From assembly GCA_017563195.1 (NCBI GenBank), contig JAFXDO010000019.1:1-51596 (forward strand): a stretch of 51,596 nt of DNA, given 5' to 3'. Positions 24,035 to 33,800 of this stretch are shown in pieces; within the stretch, counting starts at the first letter, position 1, and each line of letters starts with the position of its first letter. The DNA comes from Clostridia bacterium. GTDB lineage: Bacteria > Bacillota > Clostridia > Oscillospirales > CAG-382. The position numbers and the translations under genes were made by a program. The notes under the pieces are model-generated. The model searched no databases. It was not told the DNA's origin and saw only the letters and a list, made by a program, of their open reading frames with translations.

Positions 24035-27000
24035 TTAAAGCGGTTTTTCGGGGTCATCGAACGGGGTCGAGCCCTTAAGTGAGGTCGTGGTCGAGAGCGG
24101 ATATACCGAGGTGTACATATTGAAGCCTCTGCCGTATTCGTCCTCGCGCATACGCGAGATTATTTCCTCGCGCTTGCCGGTTGCGAATTCGTTAATGAGG
24201 TATGCATACTGAACCTCGCTCCACTTCGCCATACCCTCGTAGATCTCGAGGTTAAGCTTCTTACCGTAAAGCTTCTTGATCTTCTTCGCATCCCAGTTAA
24301 GATACTGCCAGATGTGAGTCATTTCGTGAACCATTGTCATGGTCGCGCTTATACGGGGCGAGCCGTTTTCGAGAAGGATGGAATATCCGTCCTTATCCTT
24401 GATCGCAACACCCAGCACTCTGCCGTCAGACTGTCCCGTCGGTACAAAGCGTTTGCCGAGCTTGCGGTGAAGCGCCTTGGCGTTAACCATCTTGATCTGT
24501 ACGGGCTCGTTGATAACGACGCCGTAGAAGACCTTCATATTACGCATTACGTCCTCGTAAAGCTGCTTGAATTCCTTTTCGGTCTTAACAGCTGTACGGC
24601 TGCAGGAGATACAACGCTCTCTGCCGTCGGCAAGAACCTCGTATTCGGTACCGAGAAGCTCGGTTCCGCAGAAGTCGCAGTAATGGTTGCCCGAGCGGGT
24701 CGGGTCATAGCTGCCCTCGAGTCGTTCCGCCTCGTGCTTACCCTTACGTGCCTGCTCAAGGAAGCCGTTTGCATATCCAAGCTGTGCAAGGAGTGCAAGC
24801 GTGCCCTCGATATCAATGCTTTCGGGCATTTCGGTGCCACCGTAAAGGAGGTAATAGCGTTCGTGATAGGGCTTGCGAGTGAATTCCTTACTATTCACAA
24901 GCTTGCTTCCGTCCGCCTCGAACTCGAACTGAGCGGCGATACCCTCGCCCTGAGGCGCGCCTTCGGGAACGTCGACTCCGTCAAGGCCTTCGCCGTAATC
25001 GGGGTCGTCCTCGGGAACAGGCTCATCAACTGCTGCGTCTGCGCCGTCGTCCTCGGGCTCGCTTTCGCCCTCTTCCTCGTCCTTGTTCTTGCCGAATCCG
25101 AAGAAGCTGTACATAGCTATGCTTGCATTGGAATTGAATTCACCGTCATCCTCGTCCTCGGCATTTTCTGCCGCGGGCGCGGGAGTGTCGTTAGTATCAA
25201 GCTCGTCATCTCCGATATCGGAGGCGTCGAAGGGTAATTCCTCGCCCGCGTCGCCTTGTGCTTCGCCTGCGGAGGAGCCGTCGAGCTCGTCATCGTCGAT
25301 ATCCGAAACGTCGAAGGGAAGCTCCTCACCGTCGCCGCTCTGTGCGTCGGTCGCGGTGCCGTTTTCGGCGTCCTTATCCTTCTTCTTGCGCTTGAACAGT
25401 CGCTTGAAGAAGCCTTCACGCTTGGGAGTCTCGCCGTTGCCGTCAGCGGTTGCGCCATCAGTCGCGGGAGCGTCCTTAGTCGAGTCGTCATCGGTCTTCG
25501 GCTTACGGCCGAACAGCTTTCTGAAGAAGTTTCCGATTCCGCGGAATATCTTCTTGAAGAAGCCGCCGATCTTCTTGAAGAACCTTCCTATTGCCGCAAA
25601 TATCTTTCTTATGCCCTTCTTTTCCTCCTCCTGAGGCACCGTGTAATCGGGCTTTTCGGGTTCGGGAGCGGGCGGATTGACGCTTTCGGCATAGGCCTCG
25701 TTATGCCATTCGATATAGTCGTGAATGATGGCGAATATTCTGTTGAGATTACGCTCAACGCTCACCAGCAAGCCGATATCGAGCTGGCTGTCTTCAATGA
25801 TATAAATAGCGTTCTGCGAAGGGCTGCAGTCGCCCTCACCCTTAAGCGAATAGGTGACGGGGACAGACGCCTCGTTCGCGGTTACCGCAACGATCATGCC
25901 CTGATTGTCGGCATAGAGCGTACGGAAGACCTCATTCATCAGAAGAGCAACGGTGTTAAGCACCTTCGGGGTGATACCCGAGCCCTCGGTGAATTCGATC
26001 TTGAGCATCTGCTTGTTGCTGTACTCACGTCTCGGCACACCGTTGATCCGGATAAGCTTGCCCGACGCAAAGTCATTGTAGCGTTTCATGCTCCAATAAG
26101 CGGGGGTCTCAACCGAGATATCGGCATACTGCTTGGTGACCTGAACGCCGCCGATGTCGCGCTTGTCGCCCATCATAGTGGAATCGACAGCCGACGAAAC
26201 GGTGTATTCGCGCACCTGGCGGTACTGAGGTCTGCCGTTGATATGGTCAGCCGCACGGCGTACTATTACCCTGCCGTCGGAAGAAAGACGAAGCATTTCG
26301 TAATACTTGCCGCCGAAGGTAAAGAACTGACCGGGCAGATACTTCTGGAACACGTGGCCGCGAAGCTCGGTTCCGAGGTACTGCGTTTCTCCCTTTTCGT
26401 CTTCGGCGATGTACTCGGCACTGCAAAGGTCGCCGAGGAACACGTCGACAAAGCGCTTGTCGGAGATGCTGTACATATTTTCGATATTGCCGGTTCTGTA
26501 GGAGTACTTACGCTTTACGTCGATGACCGACGGACCGAAGGTGTACTCCTTGCCGTTCTTGACGATGTGAAGCTCATCATCGCCGTCAACGGTCGCGATA
26601 CCCGCATTCTGCGAGCACTTGCAGATGCTTTGCCAGATGGTCGACGCAAGGTCTTCGGTATCCATATCGATAAGCGAAAGCTCGCGCTTGATCTCATCCT
26701 CGAGCACCTGATAGGAGCTCAGTCTCAGACAAAGTCTGTAAATGATGTTTCTTTCGGTGCCCGCGTAATCTGCCACGATATAAGGGATGGCCTTCGAGTC
26801 GGCGTTGAAGATGGTATCGTTCGCCGCCATATAATCCTTCAGAAGGTAATCCGAGGAAATGACGTTGACAAATCCCTGCTTCTTGGCACGCGTAGAGAAT
26901 TCACGCTTGACCTCGAACATATTGTAGCTTTCATCCTCGACGGTGATATAGTTGTAGTCCTCTGCCGAGGCATCCCACATATTCGGGGTCGCCTTGAACA

Positions 27001-28744
27001 CGTCGTCAACTATAGACTGCTGTGCGGGGAGCGAAGCATACGTGAGCAGATCGTAGTGGTACTGCTTGACGATCCAGTGCATATCGAGCACCGGGAAGGC
27101 GTCGCCGCCGTACCAAGCGGTCTTCGAGACCTGATTCTTGAGTGCGGTGAACGAAAGCTCGGTACCGACACCGAGATATCTCGAAAGGTTGGGAAGCATT
27201 CTGTGCTGGAGATGCTCATCATCAACCTCCCAGCACATATAGGAAGACGTTCCGCCGTGTCTGTTCGTTGCGGAGACCTCCTCGAGGCTCGTCATAAGGA
27301 TGTGCGAGAGTGCATCGACTATACCGTCGCAGTTCTTGTCGGCGGAGCAGAAAACAAGGCGCTTTCCGTCTCTGCGGCAATGTCTTACTAGCGAGTTAAG
27401 ACCGATCTGTGCGGTCGCAACAAGCCTCGACGGCTCGACAAGCACGACGAATTCGACGTCCTTGAAGAACTCCTCGTTAGCCTCGTGCATTTTAAGATCG
27501 TGTACGCAGGATCTCGTAACGATACCCACGTCAAGATTCTTTTCCTCGTCTCCGAGCACGCCTATGTTCCAAAGAGTGGGGATATGGCAAACCGAGGTAA
27601 GACCGTCGCGAAGCCAATCCTCAACGCCCTGCTCGATAGCGTGGCGTCCGCACACGACAAGCACCTTTCTGCGGCGCAGTATCGCGCGGTTCATCGGATA
27701 GAAGATATATGGGATAAGATCGTAATAGAAGGGGTTGTTGAAGAGTATGCTCTTGCCCTTCAGCAGATCAAGTCCCGACATAAGATAGTTCTGGTCGACG
27801 TCAAGACCCTGCATTGTCTTACGGCGCATAAACTTGCCGTATGCCTCGATCGCGACCTCGTCGTCATCCTCGAGGGTGCCGATAAGCTCGTCGTTCGTGC
27901 GGTAATGCAGTAATCCGTTGTTGACCGTAGTGTTTTCGCTGAGAAGCTTGTCGCCGAAGCTGCGGCGAAGCACGTTTCGCATAAGCGTGTAGTCGCAGAT
28001 CGAATCCGAGCTGTCTGCCTCGCCCTCAAGCGTAGTCCTTTCCTCACAGTAGAAGGGACCGTTGAGGTAGAAGTAGATCTCGCCGACAAGAATAAGGCTG
28101 AACACGGGATAATAGAGCGAGGCGATCAGCTCATGCTGATACATCCATGCGGTAATGCCGATACCGATGACGCCGAACACGAAAGTGACGATGTAAAGCG
28201 TCTTCATAAGAGTAACGCCCTGCGAATAGGCCTCTCTTACGAACCATTTACCCTTGCGCTCGTCCTTGTAATAAACAAGGCCCGCGAACCAATCGAAGTG
28301 CTTCTTGCCCTCCTTGCAGAAGAGCTTCATGAAGCGGACGATTATGCCCTTGAAGAAAACGTATGCAATTGCTACGAGCGTATTTGCGATGATGCCTGCC
28401 CAAAGCGGGATGTTGAGCGATTTGATGAATTCCTCGATCTTGGGTATGATCTCGCGTATCTTTTCGGCGAGAGAACCAAATCTGCCCTCAAGCAAGCCTG
28501 CAAGCCAATCCGACAGCTGAGTCAGCCAAGTGGTGAGCTGATTGAACACGTCCACCACGAAGGCGTTTATCTTGCTGAGGAAAACACCTGCAACAATGCA
28601 GAATATCAGCGCAATTATAGGCATGTAGCACTGGCGGGAGCGCTGTTCCTTTTTAAGGTTGGCTTTCGCACTGAGAAGCACAACGATAAGGAACGGCAGG
28701 CTCACCAAAAACACGTCAAGGAGAAACGAAAGCAGCTCAATCAT
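24035..28744 (-). CDS. Membrane protein with dead SF2-helicase-like region and C-terminal LIM/DA1-like metallopeptidase
   Basis: Last gene of the tubulin/vWA operon, 1569 residues. Residues 1-230 carry about five hydrophobic helices. Residues 325-490 follow the order of an SF2 helicase first lobe: the motif I slot (KGKSILFNNPFYYD, no GxGKT), motif Ia-like RRRKVLVVCGRHAIEQ, motif II slot FVVLVEPSRL where DExH is expected, and motif III slot VFCSADKN. Residues 790-850 resemble the accessory domain of MrfA/YprA-type helicases. Residues 1042-1122 form basic, Phe-rich amphipathic segments, and about 1130-1290 are acidic and probably disordered. Residues 1356-1384 give a treble clef (CDFCG, then CISC) followed by a peptidase with HEMTH (1473-1477) and YEGMAKW (Glu1503), arranged as in DA1 proteins. 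The ATG overlaps the upstream gene by 8 bases. Function unknown; a membrane-bound scaffold with protease activity is my inference. Confidence 0.75.
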   Translation of the reverse strand: MIELLSFLLDVFLVSLPFLIVVLLSAKANLKKEQRSRQCYMPIIALIFCIVAGVFLSKINAFVVDVFNQLTTWLTQLSDWLAGLLEGRFGSLAEKIREIIPKIEEFIKSLNIPLWAGIIANTLVAIAYVFFKGIIVRFMKLFCKEGKKHFDWFAGLVYYKDERKGKWFVREAYSQGVTLMKTLYIVTFVFGVIGIGITAWMYQHELIASLYYPVFSLILVGEIYFYLNGPFYCEERTTLEGEADSSDSICDYTLMRNVLRRSFGDKLLSENTTVNNGLLHYRTNDELIGTLEDDDEVAIEAYGKFMRRKTMQGLDVDQNYLMSGLDLLKGKSILFNNPFYYDLIPYIFYPMNRAILRRRKVLVVCGRHAIEQGVEDWLRDGLTSVCHIPTLWNIGVLGDEEKNLDVGIVTRSCVHDLKMHEANEEFFKDVEFVVLVEPSRLVATAQIGLNSLVRHCRRDGKRLVFCSADKNCDGIVDALSHILMTSLEEVSATNRHGGTSSYMCWEVDDEHLQHRMLPNLSRYLGVGTELSFTALKNQVSKTAWYGGDAFPVLDMHWIVKQYHYDLLTYASLPAQQSIVDDVFKATPNMWDASAEDYNYITVEDESYNMFEVKREFSTRAKKQGFVNVISSDYLLKDYMAANDTIFNADSKAIPYIVADYAGTERNIIYRLCLRLSSYQVLEDEIKRELSLIDMDTEDLASTIWQSICKCSQNAGIATVDGDDELHIVKNGKEYTFGPSVIDVKRKYSYRTGNIENMYSISDKRFVDVFLGDLCSAEYIAEDEKGETQYLGTELRGHVFQKYLPGQFFTFGGKYYEMLRLSSDGRVIVRRAADHINGRPQYRQVREYTVSSAVDSTMMGDKRDIGGVQVTKQYADISVETPAYWSMKRYNDFASGKLIRINGVPRREYSNKQMLKIEFTEGSGITPKVLNTVALLMNEVFRTLYADNQGMIVAVTANEASVPVTYSLKGEGDCSPSQNAIYIIEDSQLDIGLLVSVERNLNRIFAIIHDYIEWHNEAYAESVNPPAPEPEKPDYTVPQEEEKKGIRKIFAAIGRFFKKIGGFFKKIFRGIGNFFRKLFGRKPKTDDDSTKDAPATDGATADGNGETPKREGFFKRLFKRKKKDKDAENGTATDAQSGDGEELPFDVSDIDDDELDGSSAGEAQGDAGEELPFDASDIGDDELDTNDTPAPAAENAEDEDDGEFNSNASIAMYSFFGFGKNKDEEEGESEPEDDGADAAVDEPVPEDDPDYGEGLDGVDVPEGAPQGEGIAAQFEFEADGSKLVNSKEFTRKPYHERYYLLYGGTEMPESIDIEGTLALLAQLGYANGFLEQARKGKHEAERLEGSYDPTRSGNHYCDFCGTELLGTEYEVLADGRERCISCSRTAVKTEKEFKQLYEDVMRNMKVFYGVVINEPVQIKMVNAKALHRKLGKRFVPTGQSDGRVLGVAIKDKDGYSILLENGSPRISATMTMVHEMTHIWQYLNWDAKKIKKLYGKKLNLEIYEGMAKWSEVQYAYLINEFATGKREEIISRMREDEYGRGFNMYTSVYPLSTTTSLKGSTPFDDPEKPL

Positions 28745-30740
28745 ATATTTCCTCTCTCCTTACCGTAATATTTTTAACAAAGTTGACCGGCACGTTCACG
28801 CGGTTTCCGCTACGCATAAACTCGATCTGCTTTACCCTTCCCTCGGTATAAGGAATGGGGTATTCGTATTCTACCGGCTTTTCATAGTTGTAGTCGTATT
28901 CCAGCATACACGAGGTATCAATATCCATCTTTTCGACCATATAATGACCGAAGATATCACGTGATTCCGCCTTTGCGGTCTCAATATCGATGATATGCTT
29001 GCGATAGAGAATGATCTTCGCTCTGTCGGGGTCCTCGCGGTTTTCGGCGGTGTCAAGCACCCTGAATCCGCGGCGGACGTTGCTCACGTGACCGAGATAC
29101 TGCGAATAATCGGACATCGCACCGTATATCTCGTTGTTTATAGCCTCGGCGGTACGGTTGTAAGTCTTGAAGCGCTTAACAAGCGAGTGCCTGAGGAAAA
29201 ACAGCGTGACAATGGCAACAAGGCCGAAAACACCGAGCGCGGAAAGCGCGATGATCGCAGAAGTGGTCATATTGAACAGGTTGGAAGAGGAGTTCTGCCA
29301 GAACAGCGTAAAGAAGCCGACCACGTAAGCGAACAGCGCAAGACCGCCGACCGTCAGAGTGGTTCCTCTGTGCATTCTCTTCCTTATTTTTTCTTTTACC
29401 CTTTCACTATCCTCGTCAAGCCTTTCGATATATGCCTCTTCATTGTAAAGATCGGGGATCGGCACCGAAAGCATGCCCAGCTCCTCGTTGGCAATATGCT
29501 CCTTAACGTCTTCGATCTGGAATTCGTTAAGCAGTCCGACTCGAGTAAGGTCGCCGCTGTCCTCGGCACGGCAATCTGTTGCCGCGCGCTTCAAGGATCT
29601 GCGTGCCTGCTTGAGCGTTCTGTGCAAGGCTTTTTTGGATTTATTGTATCGGGAGTCCCAGACTCCGTCCTCCTCGGACGGGCATCCGTTTGCAAGCCCT
29701 ATATCCTTGTGAGATATGTACAGCTCCTTGGTGTCGGTATCGTCACTGAACGTGACCGGAACCGTCACCGAGCCGCAAAAGATCTTTTCCGCCTCACGGT
29801 CGCTCAGGCGCTCGGGGCGTTTGGATTTTATGGCAACGATGCGCTGCTCGAGCATATCCTTTGTAAGATCGAGCTTCGCCTCGTAGGTGAAGAGCAGCTC
29901 CTTAAGAGCTTCTTCATCGTGCTCGCAATCGAATTTATAGATTCGGTTGGGGCTGAGACTACCGGCAGGGATTTCGTTCGCGGCTAACAGCATAGTCGCA
30001 TAAAGGAATCTTACGTAATCAAACGGGTAGTTACGCTGTGTCTTCGGCAAAATATCGAACACAAGGTATCGCATCTTGTCGAAATACATATTCCTGTCGT
30101 AGAAGCGAGAATATTCGGTCTCGTTGTGGGTCATCCAAGCGTTTTCGAGGTCCTCCTTCTTTCCGAAGAGGGTACGCTTAGCCACACAGACCACCTCCGA
30201 GGGAAGCGAGGTATATATGACCTCGTCCTTACGGATGGCGCTTCTCAGCTCCTCCTTTTTGCGGTACTCGGCGATATAACGCTGATATCCCGTGTCCCCC
30301 TCAAGCTCGGATTCGGGCATGGAGGCATTCGGGCCCTCGCAGAAATAGGTCACCAGGCGAGTGAGCGAAAAGTTCGACGCTTCATCGTACGACTTCATCT
30401 TCTTTTCGTGCTCGCTGACACAGTACGCCTCGTACTGCTCGGCATTACCCTCGTCAAGCTCTCCGATGATGTTACCCTCAAACTTTTCGGGCTGAAGGCT
30501 GACAAGATCGAAGGGATTCTTCAGCTCAAGTCCGCTTTCGTCGCAGATTATCAGAGCGCGCCATTCGGTACGTCTTCCGATAGCGTCGGGAAGCTCGGGC
30601 ACCATCTCCGCAAGAGTGCTTCCGTCGGGATTCCATTCACAGAACGCCACGTGCTTGGGGTCCATAAACGGCTTAAGGAACAGGCTGTATGCGTTGACTT
30701 TATCGATATATTCCTTTTGGGCTATTATAGCGGTGAACAA
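28737..30740 (-). CDS. Two-helix membrane protein of the tubulin/vWA operon, family not recognised
   Basis: About 667 residues. A large N-terminal part (to about 455) has no motif I recognise; it mixes helical and beta segments, including WRALIICDESG near residue 62 and a Lys/Arg-rich helical stretch around 365-390. Two transmembrane helices follow (about 461-483 and 493-518) separated by a short Asn/Ser loop, so both large parts face the same side, probably the cytoplasm. The C-terminal 150 residues end in a beta-rich stretch. GGAGG (30754-30750) is nine bases before a TTG at 30740, which is preferred. A TTG at 30746 two codons earlier is only three bases from the site. The stop overlaps the next gene by 8 bases, so the two are translationally coupled. 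Confidence 0.7.
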   Translation of the reverse strand: MFTAIIAQKEYIDKVNAYSLFLKPFMDPKHVAFCEWNPDGSTLAEMVPELPDAIGRRTEWRALIICDESGLELKNPFDLVSLQPEKFEGNIIGELDEGNAEQYEAYCVSEHEKKMKSYDEASNFSLTRLVTYFCEGPNASMPESELEGDTGYQRYIAEYRKKEELRSAIRKDEVIYTSLPSEVVCVAKRTLFGKKEDLENAWMTHNETEYSRFYDRNMYFDKMRYLVFDILPKTQRNYPFDYVRFLYATMLLAANEIPAGSLSPNRIYKFDCEHDEEALKELLFTYEAKLDLTKDMLEQRIVAIKSKRPERLSDREAEKIFCGSVTVPVTFSDDTDTKELYISHKDIGLANGCPSEEDGVWDSRYNKSKKALHRTLKQARRSLKRAATDCRAEDSGDLTRVGLLNEFQIEDVKEHIANEELGMLSVPIPDLYNEEAYIERLDEDSERVKEKIRKRMHRGTTLTVGGLALFAYVVGFFTLFWQNSSSNLFNMTTSAIIALSALGVFGLVAIVTLFFLRHSLVKRFKTYNRTAEAINNEIYGAMSDYSQYLGHVSNVRRGFRVLDTAENREDPDRAKIILYRKHIIDIETAKAESRDIFGHYMVEKMDIDTSCMLEYDYNYEKPVEYEYPIPYTEGRVKQIEFMRSGNRVNVPVNFVKNITVRREEIYD

Positions 30741-30761
30741 TTTCAATCACCTCCGTTCTTC

Positions 30762-30788
30762 CCTACCCGCCGATTCCCGGCGGGTAGG
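30762..30788 (-). other. Intergenic hairpin between the tubulin-like gene and the membrane protein gene
   Basis: Perfect 11-bp stem: CCTACCCGCCG (30762-30772) pairs with CGGCGGGTAGG (30778-30788) around a 5-base loop. It begins 13 bases after the tubulin-like stop codon and has no T-run on the minus strand. It therefore looks like an mRNA-stabilising or attenuating element, not a full terminator. Confidence 0.75.
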
Positions 30789-30801
30789 CAATATCATTAA
30801 A

Positions 30802-33800
30802 TCAACCAAGCTTTTCCTTCATCTTTTCGATCATGGACACGTAATCCGAGGGCTCGGGAGTAGCCTCGATAACCTGTCTGATCTTGCGAAGGATGATTTC
30901 GAGAACGGGGTTATCCTTCTTGTCAAAGCCGCCGCGAAGCTGAGGATACTTGTCGTAGTTCTGCATAAGGAGGTTATACTGCTGTTCAAGTATCTTGCAA
31001 AGCACGAACTTGACGTCGTCCTTGTCCTCCCACATAAGAAGCTCGTCCTCAAAGGTCTTGATGACCGCGTCTACGATAGCGGTGATCTCGCCGTTGAAGC
31101 GCTTGTTGTTGGGAAGCGATGCGTAGTAATATACAGGTATTTCGAAGAGCGAGGAAACTTCGTCTGCGGGGATGTCCGCTTCCTTGCAGTTGTCGTCAAC
31201 ACGGCTTTCGCAGATAAGGAACTGATCGAGAGCCTTCTTGAATTCGGTCTCCTCGTAGCTTGCGTGGTGCATTCTGTCCTTGTAGTTCTTCTTTGCCTTG
31301 ATAACGTCGATATCGCTGACAATGAAGGGACTGATGTACATAGAGTCTACCAATTCGTAGAATTCGTCGCAGGGAGTATTGTTGGAAACCGAAAGGGTCA
31401 CGTACTGCTCGTCGGAATTCTGATACTTGTAAACCATTCTGTCGTCAGCGACGAGAGAAAGCTTGCAACGACGGAGAGCCTTATAGATAAGACCGTAGAT
31501 CATTGCCTGATGAATTCTGAGCATTTCGCGTTCCTGATGACCGAAGTCGAGCTCGGGCATGGTGGAAATGTTATCCCAACGCTTGTCGATGTGAGTGGAG
31601 ATCTTCGCGCCCTTGGTGGTGTCGGGACCGATATCTCTTGCGTAGGAAACGTATGCGTTGTAGTAGAGACCGCCCTTTCTCTTGGTGGTTTCGGTGGTCT
31701 GAGGAGCCGCAAACTTGTTAAGCTTGTCGGGAGTAAGGTTGTAAAGTGCGTTGAAGAAGCGGAGCTCGTACTTCGAGATGCTGTCAACAGCGTTGCCCTT
31801 GGGCATAAGGTCCTTAACTCTGTAGGTACGCATTTCGGTAAGTGCTCTGTTGTAAGCAACGAGAGCAATCTCACGCGATTCAACGTTACGCATACGCTGT
31901 ACCGAGGGAGCGGCAAGACGTGCGCCCATTGCGATGACTTCCTTGATGTGTCTTTCGTAATCCTCGTTGGTGAGCTTATCGAATACCTTTTCGGTCTTGC
32001 CTTCGATACCGTTCATCATTTCGTTTTCTTCACGGGTCTTACGACGAGCGGAGAGGCGCTTTTCAAGCGCGATAGCCTCGATGATGTTTACATCGAGAGA
32101 AGCGCACTTGCGGCGAACGTCCTTCTTGAAGTAGCCGACAAGAACGTCATCAAAGATATCGATACGCTTATCCTCTTCAACAACGTCGACTGCTGCCATT
32201 TCGCGTTCAAATTCTACGTTCTTCTTCATTGCGTCGAAGATTTCCGCATTTGCCTCAGAGTCGAGGAGAGTGCCCTCCTTGCTCTGGCTCTTGGTAGAAA
32301 GGCTCGCTTCATCGAGAAGGTCCTTGGAAGCGCAAACGTTAAATATCGAGTCGCCCTTGCGGAAAGAAAGGATATCTACAAGGTCATCCTTCTTCTTGGT
32401 AAGTGCTTCAACCTTTTCCTTGAAGGTTGCATAGAATTTTTCAAATGCTTCGCAGAGATCCTTGATATAATCGTAACCGATTCTGTAAGTTGCGAGCTTC
32501 GCTTCCGCTTCACCGTATTTGGTGATGCCTGCGTAATACTTGGGGAAGAAATCGTTGAGCTGGTCGTAAACCTGCCATGCACCCTTCATCTTTTCCTTGA
32601 AGGAGGGCTCTGCAAGTGCGGCTTCGCAAAGTGCATCGAGGTTGCCTTCGGGCTCCTTGGTGTACTTCGCGTCGAACTTTTCGGGGTTATCCTGCTTAGC
32701 AGAGAAGATATCGAGAGCCTTCTTAGCAGAATCGCGGATAGCTGCGGTTTCGTTCAGCTTCTTATCGAACGCAGTCTGGAGCGAGTAGAGGATATAACGC
32801 ATAGCGTTAGGATGGCAAACCTCACCGTAGGTGTTCTTCATAAGAGCCTCGAGAGTGTGCTTATCCTGTTCCTTGGCGTTAATAGTCTTGGTTTCGTTGC
32901 GGAAAATAGCTTCTGCCACGCCTTCTGCGATCTTATATGCCTTTTCGCTCATAACTCTTTCATAGTTACGGAGCTTGCCGAGGTCGCCCGATGCGTTGCC
33001 GCACTTATCGGGGTTTGCTCTGTAATCGATCTTATTTCTGAGAAGGTTAGCGCCGGTCATCGCGTTGCGAACGTCGTTGTTATTGCGAAGTTCCTTAAGA
33101 ACCTCTGCTTCGAGAGCGGCGATATACGCGTTAATACGGCTCTTTGCACCGTTCAAATACTTATCGCGAAGATCCTTCGAGAAGTTGTCCTTGGAGGAAT
33201 CAAGCTTTTCAACGTAAACCTCGGGAAGCTTGGGGAGATCTGCAAGGGAGAGACCCTTCTTGCGTGCCTCCTGCTGAAGTACGTAGAACGCCTTGTCGTA
33301 TCTCGACCACTTTGCAGCCTCGCCTTCACCGCCGATGCTTTCGATAGCCCAGTCGTAAGCAACGTAGTCTGCAATGTCTTCATACGGATATCTGATGGTA
33401 GCTGCGCCGATAGCACCGAAACGGTTACGGCCGTAGTTACCGGGGTTGGACATTTCCTTAATAATATTGTCTTCTACAGAGAACGCATTCTTCTGCATAG
33501 GACCGATGTTCTGCTCGTAAAGTGCCTGTGCAGCCTGCTTCTTGTACTGCTCAATGCTTACGAGAGTGGTATCCTCGGCGTCCTGACCGTCCATAAGGAA
33601 GCAGAAGTCGAAGGGAAGGATGCCGAGAGACTTCTTGTCCTCGGTGCCGGGGATCGGGAAATCGATGTGAAGGTTGCCGTAGCGCTTGAGGTCGCTTTCA
33701 ACGTCAAGGAAGCCCGAGCCCTTCATCATAAACGCGTTGATTTCCTTAATGGTAGCGTATGCGTTTCTTCTCTGGGAATCACGCTCTACCGAGGAGTCGA

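Noticed and set aside
24035-24100. The TPR gene as a fifth member of the tubulin/vWA operon
   Set aside because: It is transcribed towards the operon, has its own operator and is separated by a bidirectional terminator, so only proximity supports a link.
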